This document shows, piece after piece, positions 1-7,264 of a DNA stretch of 64,000 bases. The notes beneath the pieces are model-generated. The model searched no databases. It saw only the letters and a list, made by a program, of their open reading frames with translations, and had not been told where the DNA came from. A program made the translations under genes and the position numbers. The stretch lies in NCBI GenBank assembly GCA_963931615.1, contig OZ007032.1, forward strand, positions 2,604,001-2,668,000. Direction: 5' to 3'. Positions within the stretch are counted from its first letter, which is position 1; the number at the start of each line of letters is the position of its first letter. Origin of the DNA: Coprenecus sp902388455. GTDB taxonomy: Bacteria; Bacteroidota; Bacteroidia; Bacteroidales; UBA932.

Positions 1-37
1 TATCGGTCCGAGATACCGGAGATAAAAATAAAATTAC

Positions 38-45
38 TATCTTCG
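38..45 (+). promoter_or_regulatory. Possible -7 box for the PpiD-like gene
   Basis: TATCTTCG matches the Bacteroidota -7 consensus TAnnTTTG at all but one base. It lies 37 bases before the start at 82. No -33 TTTG is visible, so the call is weak. Confidence 0.3.
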
Positions 46-81
46 CACCCTATTTTCAGAACGTTGTAAATTTAAAATAAA

Positions 82-2175
82 ATGGCAGTATTAGAGAAAA
101 TTCGAGTCAAGCTCGGTGTTCTTATCACAGTGCTCATTGCAGTGGCACTGTTATCTTTTATCATTGATCCGACCACGTTGGAGACTACGCTCAGCTACTT
201 CTCATCGAAGTACGATGTGGGTAAAATAGATGGTAAGAAGGTTAGTTACAATGAGTTCCAGCAACAAGTGGACTATTATACGAACATCTATACGCTCACT
301 TCAGGCAGTCAGTCCGTATCGGAGGAAGCCATGCAGGCCATCAATGAGAGTGCTTGGCAGAATCTCATCTCCCAGTGGTATATTATCCCCGAGATGCAGA
401 GAGCCGGCATCACTGTCGGAGACGATGAGCTCGTGGACCTGAGTCAGGGCAAGGAGATATCCCCTGTACTGTCATCGGATCCCGTATTTCTCGATGCTTC
501 TGGTAATTTCAGCCGCGAGAAGCTCATGGAGTTCATACATGCTATTCCGGGGGATGCCTCGGGCAATCTGGCTCAGTACTGGAGTTTCCTTCAGCAGAAC
601 ATGACATCACAGCAGTACTTTGTAAAGTATACCTCGCTTCTTACCGGCAGCGATGTGCTCACACCTGTCGAACTCCGCCGTCAGATTGAGGAGAACAATA
701 CTTCATCGGATGTAGAATTTGTTCTGACACCTTTCGGTTTTGAGGTGGATACTACCATTGAAGTAAGCAGTAAGGAAATACAGGATTACTATAATTCGCA
801 TAAGGAGAATTACCGTCAGAATGCTTCCCGTGACGTTGAGTTCGTTGCATACGAAGTGGTTCCTTCTGATGCCGACATACAGGCGGCAAAAGATGAGATA
901 GACGGTCTTTTCGAGGAGTTCTCCACAACAGACAATCTCAAGAGCTTCCTCTCTTTGAATTCCGACACCCCTCTTCAGGACTACTACTTCAAGCAGGGTG
1001 AGCTGGCAAGTCAGTTCCCTGAAGTGGATGAATTCGCTTTCAGCCGTAACCCTGGCGTGATGCCTGTTTTTCAGAAAGACAACTCATTCTATGCTGTACG
1101 TGTCAATGATGTGAGAAACATGTCTGATTCGGCGTATGTCCGTCATATTCTCCTGTCTTTCGATGCTGGTGAGCTGGCAGACAGTCTCATCAATGTTCTC
1201 AATCACGGCGGCGACTTCGCAGCCCTGGCATCAGAGTATTCCCTTGATCAGAATCCCAATGTGGCAAATCCTGGTGATATCGGCTGGATGACCCAGTCTG
1301 CCATGATACCCGGCATGCAGGATGTCCTCACCATGAGGCCCGGAACCATCGCCAAGATGGAGACTGACTATGGCCTGCATATTGTAAGTGTGACAGAGCG
1401 TACGGCCCCCATGAAGAAAGTCCAGCTCGGAATTCTTTCCAAGGAGGCTCTTCCCAGCAAGGAGACTTTCCAGGACTTCTATGCCCAGGCCAATGACCTG
1501 GCATCCCGCTGCGAGGGCAAGATTGAGAACTTCGATGCGATTACTCTCGAGGAGGAGCTCCCTGTCGTACCCGCCAACAACGTACTTGAGAGTGCCCGTC
1601 AGCTCTCCCGCTATGAAGATGTGCGTGAGGTCATCCGCTGGATATACGATGACAAGACCAAGGTCGGAGACGTGTCTCCTATCATCACTGTCAACAACGA
1701 TATATTCTTTGTAGTGGCTCTCAAGGCTATCCGTGAGGACGGATATGCTCCGGTCAACAATGTGGCCGCCTCTATACGCTACATCCTTACCAACCGGAAG
1801 AGGGCAGAGAAAGTCAAGGCGGAGGTTGCTTCCAAGATTCAGGGCCTTACAGACATGAATTCCATCGCCGAAGCTCTCGGACAGACCGTGAGCACCAAGG
1901 AGGGTATAACATTCGGAAGCATGACTTCTACATCCACGGAGCCTGCATTTGTGGGTGCGGTAGCCGGTGCCGAGCCCGGAGTAATCAGCGGCCCGGTAGC
2001 AGGCAATATCGGTGTATATGTATTCAATGTCCTCAACCGTGAGACAGGAGCCTTCTACACGGAGGATGACGCTAAGATCCGCGCCGCTCAGGTCGAGGCC
2101 TATCAGATCAACAACCTTTCTTCTATATTCAATAAGCGTGGTGAGATAGTTGACAACCGCGCCCGTTTCTTCTAA
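82..2175 (+). CDS. PpiD/SurA-type peptidylprolyl isomerase
   Basis: Predicted inner-membrane-anchored periplasmic folding factor of the SurA_N/PpiC class (697 aa), expected to assist folding of exported and outer-membrane proteins. A single N-terminal membrane segment (about residues 12-32, LGVLITVLIAVALLSFII) follows a short basic start. A SurA_N-like helical region covers about 40-200. A parvulin (rotamase) domain starts near residue 350, where VRHILLSF is the conserved first strand, and ends near 445. The long C-terminal part resembles a second, degenerate parvulin-like domain. This size is usual for Bacteroidota PpiD-like proteins. The ATG at 82 follows AT-rich DNA and gives the anchor directly. 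The gene appears monocistronic, with a good terminator at 2203. The family is confident, but the distinction between PpiD and SurA function is not resolvable from sequence. Confidence 0.9.
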   Translation: MAVLEKIRVKLGVLITVLIAVALLSFIIDPTTLETTLSYFSSKYDVGKIDGKKVSYNEFQQQVDYYTNIYTLTSGSQSVSEEAMQAINESAWQNLISQWYIIPEMQRAGITVGDDELVDLSQGKEISPVLSSDPVFLDASGNFSREKLMEFIHAIPGDASGNLAQYWSFLQQNMTSQQYFVKYTSLLTGSDVLTPVELRRQIEENNTSSDVEFVLTPFGFEVDTTIEVSSKEIQDYYNSHKENYRQNASRDVEFVAYEVVPSDADIQAAKDEIDGLFEEFSTTDNLKSFLSLNSDTPLQDYYFKQGELASQFPEVDEFAFSRNPGVMPVFQKDNSFYAVRVNDVRNMSDSAYVRHILLSFDAGELADSLINVLNHGGDFAALASEYSLDQNPNVANPGDIGWMTQSAMIPGMQDVLTMRPGTIAKMETDYGLHIVSVTERTAPMKKVQLGILSKEALPSKETFQDFYAQANDLASRCEGKIENFDAITLEEELPVVPANNVLESARQLSRYEDVREVIRWIYDDKTKVGDVSPIITVNNDIFFVVALKAIREDGYAPVNNVAASIRYILTNRKRAEKVKAEVASKIQGLTDMNSIAEALGQTVSTKEGITFGSMTSTSTEPAFVGAVAGAEPGVISGPVAGNIGVYVFNVLNRETGAFYTEDDAKIRAAQVEAYQINNLSSIFNKRGEIVDNRARFF

Positions 2176-2202
2176 GAAGTCAGTAATACGTTTCAAAATA
2201 CG

Positions 2203-2247
2203 ACAGCCGGTTTTTCCGTCAGAACGGATAGGACCGGCTGTTTTATT
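2203..2247 (+). terminator. Rho-independent terminator
   Basis: ACAGCCGGT (2203-2211) pairs with ACCGGCTGT (2233-2241). A second inner stem TCCGT/ACGGA (2215-2219/2224-2228) and a T-rich tail follow. It ends the PpiD-like transcript. Confidence 0.85.
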
Positions 2248-2250
2248 TCG

Positions 2251-2258
2251 TAATTTTG
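2251..2258 (+). promoter_or_regulatory. -7 box (TAATTTTG) for the TPR-HTH regulator
   Basis: An exact TAnnTTTG lies just after the terminator and 20 bases before the ATG at 2279. A -33 TTTG is not evident. Confidence 0.55.
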
Positions 2259-2278
2259 TATTCTGTTAAGAGTACACT

Positions 2279-4045
2279 ATGAAGTTGAAACTATCCCAAT
2301 TGTTCATTCTAATGGCTGTTCCGTTGTCAGCCGTCCTATGTTTGTCAATAGTCTCCTGCTCAGACAGGACCAGCAGCCGGAGCCGCATCCAAGGGGTACT
2401 GTCGGCTGCCGATTCCCTGATGATGACCGACCCTCAGGCGGCGCTGGACACCCTTCTGACGGTAGACAGCGCGGAAGTGGCCCGAATGCGTCGTGGTGTC
2501 CATGCGTTCTATACTCTGCTGAGGACGGAGGCGGAGTACAAATGCTGGCTTCCGTTAGCGTCGGATACCTCCATATTCAGCGCGGCGGCCTATTACCGCA
2601 GACGTGGCCCGGAGGACATGCTGGTGCGTGCTCTGATGATGCAGGGGGCTGTTCAGTACGAGCGCGGTGAATCGGAGGCGGCCATGGAGTCATACAAGGC
2701 AGCCGAGCCGTTGGCTGAGCGTATGTCAGATCCGGCTCTGCTTGGTCTGCTTAATACCAGGATAGGCGAGCTGTACCAGTCAACAGCCGTGAATTTTACG
2801 GAAAGCATAGCTAGAACCAAGACCGCGATATCGTACTTCGAGCAGGCCGGAGATGAAAGAAGGGCGGTAAATGAAATGTATTCTCTTGCACGTCTATATC
2901 TGGCAATGGATTCATTGGACAGAGGATTTGAGTGCATTGTCGCCGGACTGAAATATTCCGAAGATTCAGAGGACCTGCCGTTGATGGTCGACGGCCGTTA
3001 TTTGCTGTCCGGATATTTCTATTATCTGGATCCGCCGGATTATGTAAGGAGCAGGAGCGTAGCATTGTCGGCCGTAAAGCTTATGGAGGATTCGTGTCAG
3101 GATGTTGTATCTTATCGTGATGATCTTTTTTATTACATTGCGTGCTCCTGTGCTGCGACAGGACAGGTGGACTCAGCTCGTTACTACTTGCGGAAAATCG
3201 TCGGAACCGATGTGCGTACAAGTCTGGCCAGATATGACGTTCTCATGAAAATCGCAAGGAGTGAAGGAGACAGCGTTGCATTACTTCGGAACAAAATGTA
3301 TGCTGACAGTCTGTACTATTCCCGCAAAATACAGGGATATGAAGATGATATCGTGAACTCTGAGCTGAAGAGCGAGAACCGTCTTATGAAAGAACGTTAT
3401 GCCGTTATCAAGAAACAGCGTGTCATAAACTCTCTGATAGTAGTGCTAATACTGCTGTGCTTATCTACAGCCTTTATACGGAAGTACGGTAAAATGAAAA
3501 TAAAGGCCCTTGAGGCGGACCAGATTGCTGAAACATTTAATTTGAAATGGAAAGAAAAGGAAAATGAGTACAGGGAATCAGTGGAGCGCTCAAACAGTCT
3601 GATGTCCAAGCTTGCGCAGGAGTCATCAGTGAAGGACGCAATGATCTCAATGAATGGCAAACTTATAGAGGTGAATGACAGGTTGGTAGACGCATATTAC
3701 AGATACGGTTCCACCTCGGCATTCTCATCAGTAATGTCCAGCGTCATCGAAGAGTATTTTCCAGAAAACTCGACGAGCAAGTTTGTGCTTGAGATGGTCA
3801 ATATGGCATATCCTGGTTATCTGTCTTCGTTGTCTTCAACATACGGGCCGCTAACAGACAGGCAGACGTACCTTGTCGCCCTGATGTGTTGCGGATTCTC
3901 AACCAGTACAATGTGCGTGTTGTACAGGTGCAGTGAGAATACACTTAACGTAACCAAGAGTCGTATCGCCAAGAAAATGGGAATCAGCTGCAGTCTGTCG
4001 GCATTTATAGCCCAGGGACTCAAATCATACAGCGCCGATCATTAA
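2279..4045 (+). CDS. Membrane-bound TPR-HTH transcriptional regulator
   Basis: Predicted single-pass regulator of 588 aa with a sensor outside and DNA binding inside. Visible in order: a hydrophobic signal/lipobox-like N terminus (SIVSC, so possibly a lipoprotein); a helical region of TPR type (about 35-360, motifs such as ALDTLL, ALLGLLNTRIGELYQ, AVNEMYSLARLYLAM); a transmembrane helix at about 383-402; a short coiled coil; and a C-terminal LuxR-like helix-turn-helix at about 524-588 (LTDRQTYLVALMCCGFS, then NTLNVTKSRIAKKMG). The same layout and the MCCGFS...LNV.KSRIA signature recur in the gene at 38403, so the two are paralogues. Neighbours downstream are two exported-protein genes, the likely targets. 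Repeated CTTTAC/GTAAAG motifs lie between. The ligand is unknown, and the regulatory role is inferred from architecture. Confidence 0.8.
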   Translation: MKLKLSQLFILMAVPLSAVLCLSIVSCSDRTSSRSRIQGVLSAADSLMMTDPQAALDTLLTVDSAEVARMRRGVHAFYTLLRTEAEYKCWLPLASDTSIFSAAAYYRRRGPEDMLVRALMMQGAVQYERGESEAAMESYKAAEPLAERMSDPALLGLLNTRIGELYQSTAVNFTESIARTKTAISYFEQAGDERRAVNEMYSLARLYLAMDSLDRGFECIVAGLKYSEDSEDLPLMVDGRYLLSGYFYYLDPPDYVRSRSVALSAVKLMEDSCQDVVSYRDDLFYYIACSCAATGQVDSARYYLRKIVGTDVRTSLARYDVLMKIARSEGDSVALLRNKMYADSLYYSRKIQGYEDDIVNSELKSENRLMKERYAVIKKQRVINSLIVVLILLCLSTAFIRKYGKMKIKALEADQIAETFNLKWKEKENEYRESVERSNSLMSKLAQESSVKDAMISMNGKLIEVNDRLVDAYYRYGSTSAFSSVMSSVIEEYFPENSTSKFVLEMVNMAYPGYLSSLSSTYGPLTDRQTYLVALMCCGFSTSTMCVLYRCSENTLNVTKSRIAKKMGISCSLSAFIAQGLKSYSADH

Positions 4046-4050
4046 AAATA

Positions 4051-4183
4051 CTTTACACTAGGTAAGAGTATATTGCTTATAACCAGGACGTTGTGCAAAT
4101 GTTATACTTTACGGATTTACATGTAAAGTTTTGCTGCCGTGTATCTTATTGTATATCAAATACTTGACAATGGTGCTGTAAAG
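4051..4183. repeat. Four CTTTAC/GTAAAG hexamers between regulator and target genes
   Basis: CTTTAC occurs at 4051-4056 and 4107-4112. Its complement GTAAAG occurs at 4123-4128 and 4178-4183. The middle pair forms an inverted repeat, ACTTTAC/GTAAAGT, around a 10-base spacer. All lie just upstream of the promoter at 4193. They could be operator half-sites for the adjacent HTH regulator or a weak terminator of its transcript. This is inference only. Confidence 0.4.
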
Positions 4184-4192
4184 TCCGTGAAA

Positions 4193-4223
4193 TTTGTTCA
4201 TAGTTGAAAAAATCTTATGTTTG
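4193..4223 (+). promoter_or_regulatory. Consensus Bacteroidota promoter
   Basis: TTTG (4193-4196), a 19-base spacer, then TATGTTTG (4216-4223). This is a full match to TTTG-N19-TAnnTTTG. It drives the DUF3244-like locus, whose ATG is at 4244. Confidence 0.8.
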
Positions 4224-4243
4224 CATAAGATAAAACAACATCT

Positions 4244-4597
4244 ATGAAAAAGATACTAGCTACCTTAATCCTCATTTCATCGATTATTATCTGTGCAAAC
4301 AGTCAAGATTATGTAGAGATAATAATGTCAAAAACCGATACGCGCACCCGCAGTGTCGTTGAAGTCCCCTAAGTGACAATTTCTCATGAAGTACTGTTCG
4401 TCTCTTTTTATGCGTCTGGTATGCATGACCTTCGCATTGAGGACAGCTTTGGCGGGACAGTTTACTCATCCGCCCTCCCTGCCGACGGCATGGAGTACTC
4501 TTACGACCTCTCCGGTATCGGCGAGGGTATGTTCCGCCTTGTCCTTGAGGGGCCCGGTGGGGAATATGAAGGATTTTCAGTTAAGAAATATGTATAA
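4244..4597 (+). pseudogene. DUF3244-like secreted protein interrupted by an in-frame TAA
   Basis: The reading frame from the ATG at 4244 gives a signal peptide (MKKILATLILISSIIICANS) and a short linker ending RSVVEVP. It then hits TAA at 4370-4372. The very next codon (GTG, 4373) continues in the same frame for 74 more residues with the features of a DUF3244-type beta-sandwich: an LFVSFYASGMHDLRIEDS strand pair, a G-TVYSS strand, YSYDLSGIGEGMFRLVL, and a C-terminal strand FSVKKYV. Without the stop this would be a normal exported protein of about 117 aa. One base change explains the break. Alternatives are a sequencing error, readthrough, or a separate GTG-initiated cytoplasmic fragment, which would lack a signal peptide. 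It lies between a strong promoter and the BACON-like gene, probably as one transcript. Confidence 0.7.
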
Positions 4598-4615
4598 CCC
4601 CTAAAATTATATTAT

Positions 4616-5317
4616 ATGAAAAAGATGTTACTTATTGCAGGAATAATGCTGTTCTTGGCGTCCTGTACGTCAGACAGGGAGAAGGATAGTCTGATAGGGC
4701 TGTCAGAGACAGAACTGAATTTTGACGGTGTCGGAGATACGGTTAAAGTTCTGACCGAAGTATCCGGCTGGAGTCTTTCAAATATCTGCGTGGATGGAGT
4801 TGATTTTAAGATATCTGATTCGGATTTTCAAATGGGCGAGTTTGGCTGGCTGAGTGTATGGCGTTCAGACCGCGAGCTTACAGTCGGAGTGAAGAACAAT
4901 TACGGAGCAGCCAGGTCATTTTCCATAGAACTGGAGTTGGATGGAGAAATTTCGGTGTTGTCCGGTTCCCAGGAGGAGTTTCTGGACGGAATATGGGAAG
5001 ATATCATAAATCTGTCTCCCCGCGATGTTGCAGTGCCTGAAGAGGGAGGAGTGATCCGTGCCACGACAGACGGGTACTGGTGGATCGTATCGATAATAGT
5101 GAATGAGAATTACTATCCGTCCAGTGAAGAGGAGAATAGACGCTGTGCGGATGAGAATTATTTCGACAAGCAGGTGGAGTGGCTTAGGGTGCAGCGTGAC
5201 GGTAACGATGTGGTGGTTACAGTGGACGCAAACACAACCGGAGAATTGAGGACATTCATGATCAGAATCGGACAGGGAGATTTCTATACTCTTCTGAACG
5301 GAGTGCAGGCGGATTAG
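4616..5317 (+). CDS. BACON-like Ig-fold lipoprotein
   Basis: Exported lipoprotein of 233 aa. The N terminus MKKMLLIAGIMLFLASC is a lipoprotein signal with a cysteine at residue 17. The mature part looks like two beta-sandwich modules: about 28-115 (LSETELNFDGVGDTVKV...SGWSLSN, then a strand around ARSFSIELEL) and about 133-230 (AVPEEGGVIRATT..YWWIVSI, then VVVTVDANTTGELRTFMIRI). The pattern of an opening strand, a W.ls/W.v strand and a closing R.f.i.i strand resembles BACON domains, though identity is too low for certainty. It starts 18 bases after the broken DUF3244-like gene and probably shares its promoter at 4193. Function is unknown; surface or periplasmic binding is an inference from the fold. 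Confidence 0.65.
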   Translation: MKKMLLIAGIMLFLASCTSDREKDSLIGLSETELNFDGVGDTVKVLTEVSGWSLSNICVDGVDFKISDSDFQMGEFGWLSVWRSDRELTVGVKNNYGAARSFSIELELDGEISVLSGSQEEFLDGIWEDIINLSPRDVAVPEEGGVIRATTDGYWWIVSIIVNENYYPSSEEENRRCADENYFDKQVEWLRVQRDGNDVVVTVDANTTGELRTFMIRIGQGDFYTLLNGVQAD

Positions 5318-5337
5318 TGGTAATATAGGTAATGTAG

Positions 5338-5377
5338 AAACTGCTGGCTTCTGGAGTTATCAGAGCCGGCAGTTTTT
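5338..5377 (+). terminator. Rho-independent terminator
   Basis: The arms CTGCTGGCT (5341-5349) and AGCCGGCAG (5364-5372) pair with one wobble. They are extended by AAA/TTT and followed by five Ts. The last bases overlap the -33 box of the next promoter. Confidence 0.8.
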
Positions 5378-5406
5378 GTATACCGACGATAAAGTTATTA
5401 AATTTG
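5375..5406 (+). promoter_or_regulatory. Consensus Bacteroidota promoter
   Basis: TTTG (5375-5378), a 20-base spacer, then TAAATTTG (5399-5406). The ATG at 5426 lies 19 bases after it. It overlaps the T-run of the preceding terminator. Confidence 0.75.
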
Positions 5407-5425
5407 CGGTGAAATAAATAAGACT

Positions 5426-6427
5426 ATGATGTGGAGTAAGATTTGTGTAGTGACAGTGGCGTTTTCGGTATGTGTCTTTGTACCGGACGTGAGTGGGCAG
5501 GCAGCAGGCCCCTATGTGGTTTTCTGGAATCTGGAGAACTTTTTCGACCCTTTCGATGATTCGCTGACGATGGATGAGGAGTTCACTCCGACAGGTGATA
5601 AGCACTGGACCTGGAAGAAGTTTCTGGTCAAGCGCAATCTCATCGCCAAGGCCCTTCTGTCTATGCACGACAGCTATGGGGACTGGCCCCTGGCCGTGGG
5701 CTTCGCGGAGGTGGAGAACCGGATGGTGCTGCGGCAGCTGACGGAGCGGACTCCGCTGGCGAAGCTGGGTTACGGGGTGGTGCACCGGGACTCTCCCGAC
5801 AGCAGGGGAATAGACGTGGGCTTCATCTACCGGGAGGAATATATGACCGTCCTGGAGGTGGAGGCCCGCACAGTGCTGACAGGGAGGGAGCGGCCTACGC
5901 GGGATATCCTGCATGTGACGGCAGGGCTTTATCTGCCAGGAGGGCCGCCGGATACCGTGCATTTTATCATCAATCACTGGCCTTCCAAGTTCGGCGGAGA
6001 GGAGTACTCCCGTCCCTTCCGCCAGGCCGCCTCCGATACTCTCCGGAGGGTGGTGGAGGCTCTCAGGGACTCCGCTTCCGGAGAGCTGCCGCCGGTGATT
6101 GTCATGGGGGATTTCAACGATACTCCGGACTCTCCTCCGGTGGTGTCGCTGCAACGGGGGACGGGCCTGCTCAATCCGGGATTGTCCCTGCATGAGAGAG
6201 GGGAGGGGACCCTCAAGTACAACGGCCGATGGGAACTGATCGACCTCTTCCTCATCAGCCCGTCCCTGGAGGATGCCAGGATGGAGATATATTCTCACCC
6301 TCTGCTGCTTGAGGATGATGAGAAGTTCTTGGGACAGAAGCCGTTCAGGACCTACTACGGGCCGAGATGGAACGGAGGGGCGAGCGACCACCTGCCGATT
6401 GTCCTGCTGCTTCCGTCAGACTTTTAA
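5426..6427 (+). CDS. Secreted endonuclease/exonuclease/phosphatase-family protein
   Basis: A 333-aa metal-dependent phosphodiesterase of the EEP (DNase I-like) fold with a cleavable signal peptide (about residues 1-24, ending VSGQA). The catalytic signatures are in order: WNLENFFD near 34 (active-site Asn and Glu), FAEVEN near 94 (metal-binding Glu), SRGIDVGFIY near 130, INHWPS near 180 (catalytic His), GDFND near 228 (Asp/Asn pair) and SDHLPIV near 320 (catalytic Asp-His). All key residues are present, so the enzyme should be active. The substrate is undefined in this Bacteroidota group (nucleic acid, sugar phosphate or phospholipid headgroup are possible). It has its own consensus promoter and is followed by thyA after 42 bases. 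Confidence 0.88.
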   Translation: MMWSKICVVTVAFSVCVFVPDVSGQAAGPYVVFWNLENFFDPFDDSLTMDEEFTPTGDKHWTWKKFLVKRNLIAKALLSMHDSYGDWPLAVGFAEVENRMVLRQLTERTPLAKLGYGVVHRDSPDSRGIDVGFIYREEYMTVLEVEARTVLTGRERPTRDILHVTAGLYLPGGPPDTVHFIINHWPSKFGGEEYSRPFRQAASDTLRRVVEALRDSASGELPPVIVMGDFNDTPDSPPVVSLQRGTGLLNPGLSLHERGEGTLKYNGRWELIDLFLISPSLEDARMEIYSHPLLLEDDEKFLGQKPFRTYYGPRWNGGASDHLPIVLLLPSDF

Positions 6428-6438
6428 TGGAAATTCAC

Positions 6439-6446
6439 TACCTTTG
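6439..6446 (+). promoter_or_regulatory. -7 box (TACCTTTG) upstream of thyA
   Basis: An exact TAnnTTTG lies 23 bases before the thyA ATG. There is no convincing -33 box. Confidence 0.45.
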
Positions 6447-6469
6447 GCGGACGTAAAATTTTAGCAGCC

Positions 6470-7264
6470 ATGAAGCAGTATCTGGATCTTTTGCAGCATA
6501 TCCTGGACCATGGGACGGTCAAGTCGGACCGGACGGGGACGGGAACCAAGTCGGTGTTCGGTTATCAGATGAGGTTCGACCTCTCGGAGGGTTTTCCCCT
6601 GCTGACGACCAAGAAGCTGCATCTGCGCTCGATCATCTACGAGCTGCTGTGGTTCATCAAGGGCGATACCAATATCAAGTACCTGCACGACCACAAGGTC
6701 TCGATATGGGACGAATGGGCCGATGAGAACGGGGATCTCGGGCCGGTCTACGGGCATCAGTGGCGGTCCTGGCCCGCTCCAGACGGACGGACCATCGACC
6801 AGCTCTCCCAGGTGCTGGACTCACTCAAGCGCAGCCCGGACTCGCGGCGGCACATCGTCTCAGCCTGGAATCCAGCTGAGGTGGACCGGATGGCCCTGCC
6901 TCCCTGCCACACCCTCTTCCAGTTCTACGTGGCCGACGGGCGGCTCTCCTGTCAGCTCTACCAGCGCAGCGCCGATGTCTTCCTCGGAGTGCCGTTCAAT
7001 ATCGCCTCCTATGCCCTGCTGACCATGATGGTGGCCCAGGAGTGCGGCTATGTCCCGGGGGACTTCGTGCACACCTTCGGGGATGTCCACATCTACCTCA
7101 ACCATTTCGACCAGGTACACGAGCAGCTCTCCAGGACACCGCGCCCTCTGCCGCGTATGGCTCTCAATCCGGATGTCCGCTCGGTCTTCGACTTTGATTA
7201 CGATGACTTTAAGCTCGAGGGTTACGACCCCTGGCCAGCCATAAAGGCCCCTGTCGCCGTTTAG
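6470..7264 (+). CDS. thyA: Thymidylate synthase
   Basis: Converts dUMP to dTMP with methylene-tetrahydrofolate as methyl donor and reductant. At 264 aa it has exactly the length of the classical ThyA. Recognisable blocks are SDRTGTGTKSVFG (phosphate-binding Arg) near 20, ELLWFIKGDTNIKYL, the active-site Cys146 in LPPCHTLFQFYV, and the dUMP-binding stretch SADVFLGVPFNIASYA. The C terminus IKAPVAV closes over the active site. The partner enzyme folA lies 2.7 kb away beyond a reverse-strand two-component pair. Its TAG stop (7262-7264) overlaps the reverse-strand TAA stop of the histidine kinase (7261-7263), so the two genes converge with no room for a terminator. Confidence 0.98.
   Translation: MKQYLDLLQHILDHGTVKSDRTGTGTKSVFGYQMRFDLSEGFPLLTTKKLHLRSIIYELLWFIKGDTNIKYLHDHKVSIWDEWADENGDLGPVYGHQWRSWPAPDGRTIDQLSQVLDSLKRSPDSRRHIVSAWNPAEVDRMALPPCHTLFQFYVADGRLSCQLYQRSADVFLGVPFNIASYALLTMMVAQECGYVPGDFVHTFGDVHIYLNHFDQVHEQLSRTPRPLPRMALNPDVRSVFDFDYDDFKLEGYDPWPAIKAPVAV

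Noticed and set aside
1231..2196. Minus-strand 321-codon frame opposite the PpiD-like gene
   Set aside because: Antisense of a gene with a clear parvulin domain; no independent support.
4373..4597. Independent gene starting at GTG 4373
   Set aside because: It would lack the signal peptide that lies in the same frame directly before the TAA, and it begins in the middle of the family fold.
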